From CAIYRG01 sp035577685 (lineage in GTDB: Bacteria > Pseudomonadota > Alphaproteobacteria > Micropepsales > Micropepsaceae), in the NCBI GenBank assembly GCA_035577685.1, contig DATLVC010000301.1, positions 1 through 17,981 on the forward strand: a stretch of DNA of 17,981 nucleotides. The letters run 5' to 3'. Position numbers and translations under genes: made by a program. Shown here piece after piece: positions 15,272-17,981 of the stretch. The notes beneath the pieces were generated by a model, which saw only the letters and a list, made by a program, of their open reading frames with translations, was not told the origin of the DNA and ran no database searches. Numbering within the stretch: position 1 is the stretch's first letter; the number at the start of each line of letters is the position of its first letter.

Positions 15272-15336
15272 GGAGAGGCTCCTTGGCGAGTTCGGCGCGG
15301 ACGATGCCGCAGATGCCCCAAGGGCGCAAGGTTCGC

Positions 15337-16275
15337 CTATTTCAGCACGTCCCGCACCGCGTGCGCCGCCGCCGCAATCGCGCCGACGCTGAGCGGAATC
15401 AGGCCCTGCATCGAAAAGAAACCGTGGATCATGGTGGGATAATCCACCTGACTCACTTTGACCCCGGCCTCTTTCAGTTTTTCCGCATAGGCGATGGCTT
15501 CGTCGTGCAAAGGATCGAACCCAGCGGTCACGATGTAGGCGGGCGGCAGGCCGCTCACGTCCTTGGCCTCCAAGGGCGAAAGACGCGGATCGGAAAGATC
15601 GGTCCCCTTGGGGAGATAATGGTCGCGAAACCAGTCGATGGTGCGATTTTCCAGAAGATAGCCCGTACCGAACGGACGTGTCGAAGCCCCGGTCTCCACA
15701 CGAGTCACGGGATAGATCAGAAGCTGAAACGCGATGGCCGGTTTGGTCTTGTTTTCCTTGGCAAGAAGACAGACCACCGCCGCGAGATTCCCGCCCGCGG
15801 AATCGCCCGCAACGGCAAGGCGGTTTGGATCCACGCCCAAATCGGGCGCGTTCTCCTCCACCCATTTCGTCGCGGCGAAACAATCTTCGACCCCGGCGGG
15901 GAACGGGTGCTCGGGCGCCAAACGATAATCGACCGAGATCACCCGGGAACCGCTTTCATTGGCGAGCGCGCGGCAGAGCCCGTCATAGCAATCGCGATCG
16001 CCGAGAACGAAACCGCCGCCATGGAAATAGACAATGGCCGGGAGCGCTTCCCCGCCCGCGGCCACCGGCGTGTAGATGCGAAGCGGAATCGGACCGGCAG
16101 GGCCCGGGGTTTCGATGTCCTCGATCTTGCCGATGGCGGCGGCTTTGGGGTCGGCGAATTGGCAGAGCGCCTTGAATTCGAGCCGGGCCTCCTCCGGGGA
16201 TTTTTCCCACATCGGATAGGCGGCAAACTGCGGCACCTGCTGGAACAGCGCCTGGACCGTGGGATCGAGCGGCAT
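15337..16275 (-). CDS. Cytosolic alpha/beta-hydrolase, HSL-family esterase/lipase
   Basis: The start is placed at ATG 16275 because family members begin with MPLDPxVQALF. In-frame GTG 16335 and ATG 16329 exist, and none of the three has a clear ribosome site. The 312-residue product shows the complete HSL signature: HGGGF (85-89), SVDYRLAPEHPFPAGVED (114-131), the nucleophile Ser159 in VAGDSAGGNLA, the acid Asp254 in TAGFDPLHDE and His284 in TMIHGFF. No signal peptide or membrane helix is present. The family hydrolyses short to medium acyl esters. Together with the exported esterase it forms a two-gene unit, which suggests sequential outside and inside ester cleavage (inference). Confidence 0.9.
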   Translation of the reverse strand: MPLDPTVQALFQQVPQFAAYPMWEKSPEEARLEFKALCQFADPKAAAIGKIEDIETPGPAGPIPLRIYTPVAAGGEALPAIVYFHGGGFVLGDRDCYDGLCRALANESGSRVISVDYRLAPEHPFPAGVEDCFAATKWVEENAPDLGVDPNRLAVAGDSAGGNLAAVVCLLAKENKTKPAIAFQLLIYPVTRVETGASTRPFGTGYLLENRTIDWFRDHYLPKGTDLSDPRLSPLEAKDVSGLPPAYIVTAGFDPLHDEAIAYAEKLKEAGVKVSQVDYPTMIHGFFSMQGLIPLSVGAIAAAAHAVRDVLK

Positions 16276-16394
16276 CGCGGTGGTGTCCGAATTGTGCAGT
16301 GCAGCGCCGTCAGCGCTGGACGATCTCATAGACACAATAGCGGAAATTTGGCTGCCCGCATCGTCCGCGTGGGGTGGGGCGAAAGCGGCTGCGC

Positions 16395-16601
16395 TCAGTG
16401 GATCGCGATCTTGGCGTAGGGATCGATGCGGTGGGCGGCAATGTCATCGAGAATGGCAAGCAACGCCCGCCAGATCGACGCCCGCTCCTCACATCCGTCC
16501 GCCTCAAGACTGGCGATAGTACGCTTAGCCACCAGGGCGACGACGTCGCCAAACTCGGCATTCAGCTCGGCTGCCAGACGGCAGGCTTCTTCGGCGCTCA
16601 T
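16395..16601 (-). CDS. Small helical protein, 68 residues, hypothetical
   Basis: The ATG at 16601 has CGGAG about eight bases upstream. The product (MSAEEACRLAAELNAEF at the start, PYAKIAIH at the end) is acidic and mostly alpha-helical, with two likely helices (residues 3-33 and 37-57) and no signal peptide or membrane segment. I do not recognise a named family. The ribosome site, the natural composition and its fit between the esterase gene and the MOSC gene support a real gene. Nothing in the sequence gives a function. Confidence 0.65.
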   Translation of the reverse strand: MSAEEACRLAAELNAEFGDVVALVAKRTIASLEADGCEERASIWRALLAILDDIAAHRIDPYAKIAIH

Positions 16602-16733
16602 CCATGTCTCCGGGGACTGCGGTTGGGCTCAGCCCGCAAGACAACGATCAAGAACGGTTTGAGTTCGCTCTCGAAGGTTCGATTTCTTGCGAAATAACGA
16701 TGACGGCGAAAATGTTCGCCCCCATTGCGCGAC

Positions 16734-17165
16734 TCACGCGATGTCCACCGTATCGCCGACGCGAATGCAGCCGCCTCTGACCACCCGGCAGCAGACCCCG
16801 CCGCGCCATGCCGGTTCGAGCGCGCGCCTTAATCCCCGATGTGCTGTTTCCATCACCTGGCAGGGCTTGGTCTCTTCGGTCACTTCGAGCACCGCTCCGC
16901 CGATTACGAGCTGGCCACCGGCGCGCGGCACCGCGACCCCTACGACAAGAAGGTTGGCGCGCCGCATCACCCAGGGCAGGTTCACGCCCAGCTCCCGGCA
17001 GGCATCCTCCCAGCCTTCGCGGAACAGTACCGTCACCTGACGGCCGGTTTTTCTCCCCCGTCCGTCGCCAGGAATGCCATGCTCGAGGCCGATTTCCGCC
17101 TCACCCAGCTCCGCAAGGGGCGCCCGCTTTGCTGTCGCCCGGGCAATTCCCACCAATCGGCCCAT
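16734..17165 (-). CDS. MOSC-domain protein, stand-alone
   Basis: This 143-residue protein consists of one MOSC (molybdenum cofactor sulfurase C-terminal) domain. Matches are LEHGIPGDGRGRKTGRQVTV (28-47), RRANLLVVGVAVPRAGGQLVIG (68-89), LEVTEETKPCQVME (93-106) with the conserved Cys102, and WRGGVCCRVVRGG (120-132). MOSC proteins carry sulfur or bind the molybdenum cofactor or its substrates, and single-domain forms such as YiiM-type reduce N-hydroxylated compounds. ATG 17165 has a weak GGGAT upstream. It is divergent from coaBC, and their shared intergenic region (17166-17259) is noticeably AT-rich, as expected for a promoter pair. Confidence 0.88.
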   Translation of the reverse strand: MGRLVGIARATAKRAPLAELGEAEIGLEHGIPGDGRGRKTGRQVTVLFREGWEDACRELGVNLPWVMRRANLLVVGVAVPRAGGQLVIGGAVLEVTEETKPCQVMETAHRGLRRALEPAWRGGVCCRVVRGGCIRVGDTVDIA

Positions 17166-17259
17166 TTTTACATCCCAATTTTGGTACGAATAAGGGAACT
17201 ACACTTCTGTCCCGTAATTCGTTATGTATACCCTTAGTCTTATGGGTTATCACGGAGTC

Positions 17260-17981
17260 GTGAGCTTGAGCCTCAGCGGCAAACGCATCCTGCTTATCAT
17301 CGGCGGCGGCATCGCGGCCTACAAGGGCCTGGAGCTGATCCGCCGCCTACGCGAGCGCGGGTGCAGCGTACGCGTGATCCTGACCGAGGCCGGCCGCCAA
17401 TTCGTGACACCGCTTTCGGTGTCGTCGCTGACCGGCGAGACCGTCTACCAGGATTTGTTCGACCTGACGGCGGAAGCGGAGATGGGACATATCGCGCTTT
17501 CGCGCTCCGCCGATCTGGTGGTCGTGGCGCCTGCGACGGCCGATCTGATGGCCAAGCTGACGGTGGGCCTCGCGCCCGATCTGGCCTCGACGGCGCTGCT
17601 GGCGACAGACAAACCTGTCCTGATCGCGCCCGCCATGAATGTGCGGATGTGGGAACATGCCGCGACAAAGCGCAATCTCGCAGCGCTGCAGGCGGACGGT
17701 ATCCATGTCATTGGCCCCAATGAAGGCGAGATGGCGTGCGGCGAATTCGGCCTTGGGCGCATGGCCGAGCCGGACGAAATTGTCGCCGCCATCGAGAAGC
17801 TGCTGACCCCGGACAAGCGGCTCGCCGGACTCAAGGCACTGGTGACCGCCGGACCCACGCATGAGCCGATCGACCCGGTGCGCTACATCGCCAACCGCTC
17901 AAGCGGCCGGCAGGGGCACGCGATCGCGGCGTCCCTGGCTGCGCTGGGCGCGCGCGTGAGCCTGGTGAGCGGGCCGGTATC
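17260..17981 (+). CDS. coaBC: Bifunctional phosphopantothenoylcysteine decarboxylase / phosphopantothenate-cysteine ligase, partial
   Basis: The protein runs out of the window after about 240 residues. The N-terminal CoaC flavoprotein domain has GKRILLIIGGGIAAYK (7-22), the active-site His77 in AEMGHIALSR, APATADLMAKL (90-100), the PAMNVRMW motif (124-131) and the substrate-clamp MACGEFGLGRM with Cys160. The start of the CoaB ligase domain is visible at LVTAGPTHEPIDPVRYIANRSSG (from about 194). The enzyme converts 4-phosphopantothenate plus cysteine (CTP-dependent) to 4-phosphopantetheine for coenzyme A, in the cytosol. The start is uncertain: in-frame ATG 17224, ATG 17242, GTG 17260 and TTG 17266 are possible. 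GGAG (17254-17257) is well spaced only for TTG 17266, and GTG 17260 gives the usual family N-terminus. Confidence 0.93.
   Translation, partial: MSLSLSGKRILLIIGGGIAAYKGLELIRRLRERGCSVRVILTEAGRQFVTPLSVSSLTGETVYQDLFDLTAEAEMGHIALSRSADLVVVAPATADLMAKLTVGLAPDLASTALLATDKPVLIAPAMNVRMWEHAATKRNLAALQADGIHVIGPNEGEMACGEFGLGRMAEPDEIVAAIEKLLTPDKRLAGLKALVTAGPTHEPIDPVRYIANRSSGRQGHAIAASLAALGARVSLVSGPV

Noticed and set aside
15272..15883. 5' extension of the exported esterase frame
   Set aside because: It would place about 200 domain-less residues before an evident signal peptide and overlap the neighbouring esterase.
2201..17981. PanB-like gene and coaBC as parts of one pantothenate/CoA pathway locus
   Set aside because: They lie about 14 kb apart, separated by unrelated genes on both strands, and the PanB-like protein has lost key catalytic residues.

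Overview
The window looks like chromosomal DNA of a GC-rich alphaproteobacterium, probably a soil or freshwater heterotroph. This rests on base composition, AGGAG-type ribosome binding sites, the protein families present, and two dispersed-repeat structures of the REP kind. The genus cannot be fixed by reading alone. Coding is dense, no intergenic stretch exceeds 300 bases, and I see no tRNA, rRNA, CRISPR array, integrase, transposase or phage gene.

Left part (1-4801). A bacterial O-GlcNAc-transferase/SPINDLY-like protein (about eleven TPRs plus a GT41 domain, C-terminus beyond the window) is divergent from a PanB-like enzyme with altered active-site residues. A 51-residue membrane peptide follows, then an alpha/beta-hydrolase with Cys in the nucleophile position, then a secreted DUF1080 protein convergent with it.

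Middle part (4944-10417, all minus strand). Two tandem secreted HbpS/GlcG-type proteins are followed by an exported diheme cytochrome c, a 675-residue membrane-anchored caspase-family protease, and a soluble solute-binding-fold protein related to 4,5-dihydroxyphthalate decarboxylase. Reading against the coordinates, transcription runs from the decarboxylase-like gene through the caspase and cytochrome to the HbpS pair.

Right part (10463-16601). A secreted protein of unknown function is divergent from an orphan ModA-like periplasmic binding protein and a secreted NHL beta-propeller (alpha-amidating-lyase-like). A REP-like triple hairpin separates the propeller from a convergent secreted bicupin. 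A REPIN-like inverted pair lies upstream of the bicupin. Two alpha/beta-hydrolase esterases of the HSL type (one exported, one cytosolic) and a small conserved-looking protein follow.

Far right (16734-end). A stand-alone MOSC-domain protein is divergent from coaBC, which runs out of the window and is the one clear housekeeping gene.

How it may work together (inference). Nine of the eighteen genes between 2201 and the right edge carry export signals, and many are hydrolases, redox or binding proteins. No dedicated permease or regulator is visible. This fits a peripheral catabolic island acting on ester- or sugar-containing substrates in the periplasm, with electrons going to the diheme cytochrome. 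The membrane caspase and the OGT are the two genes that suggest signalling or protein modification rather than catabolism.
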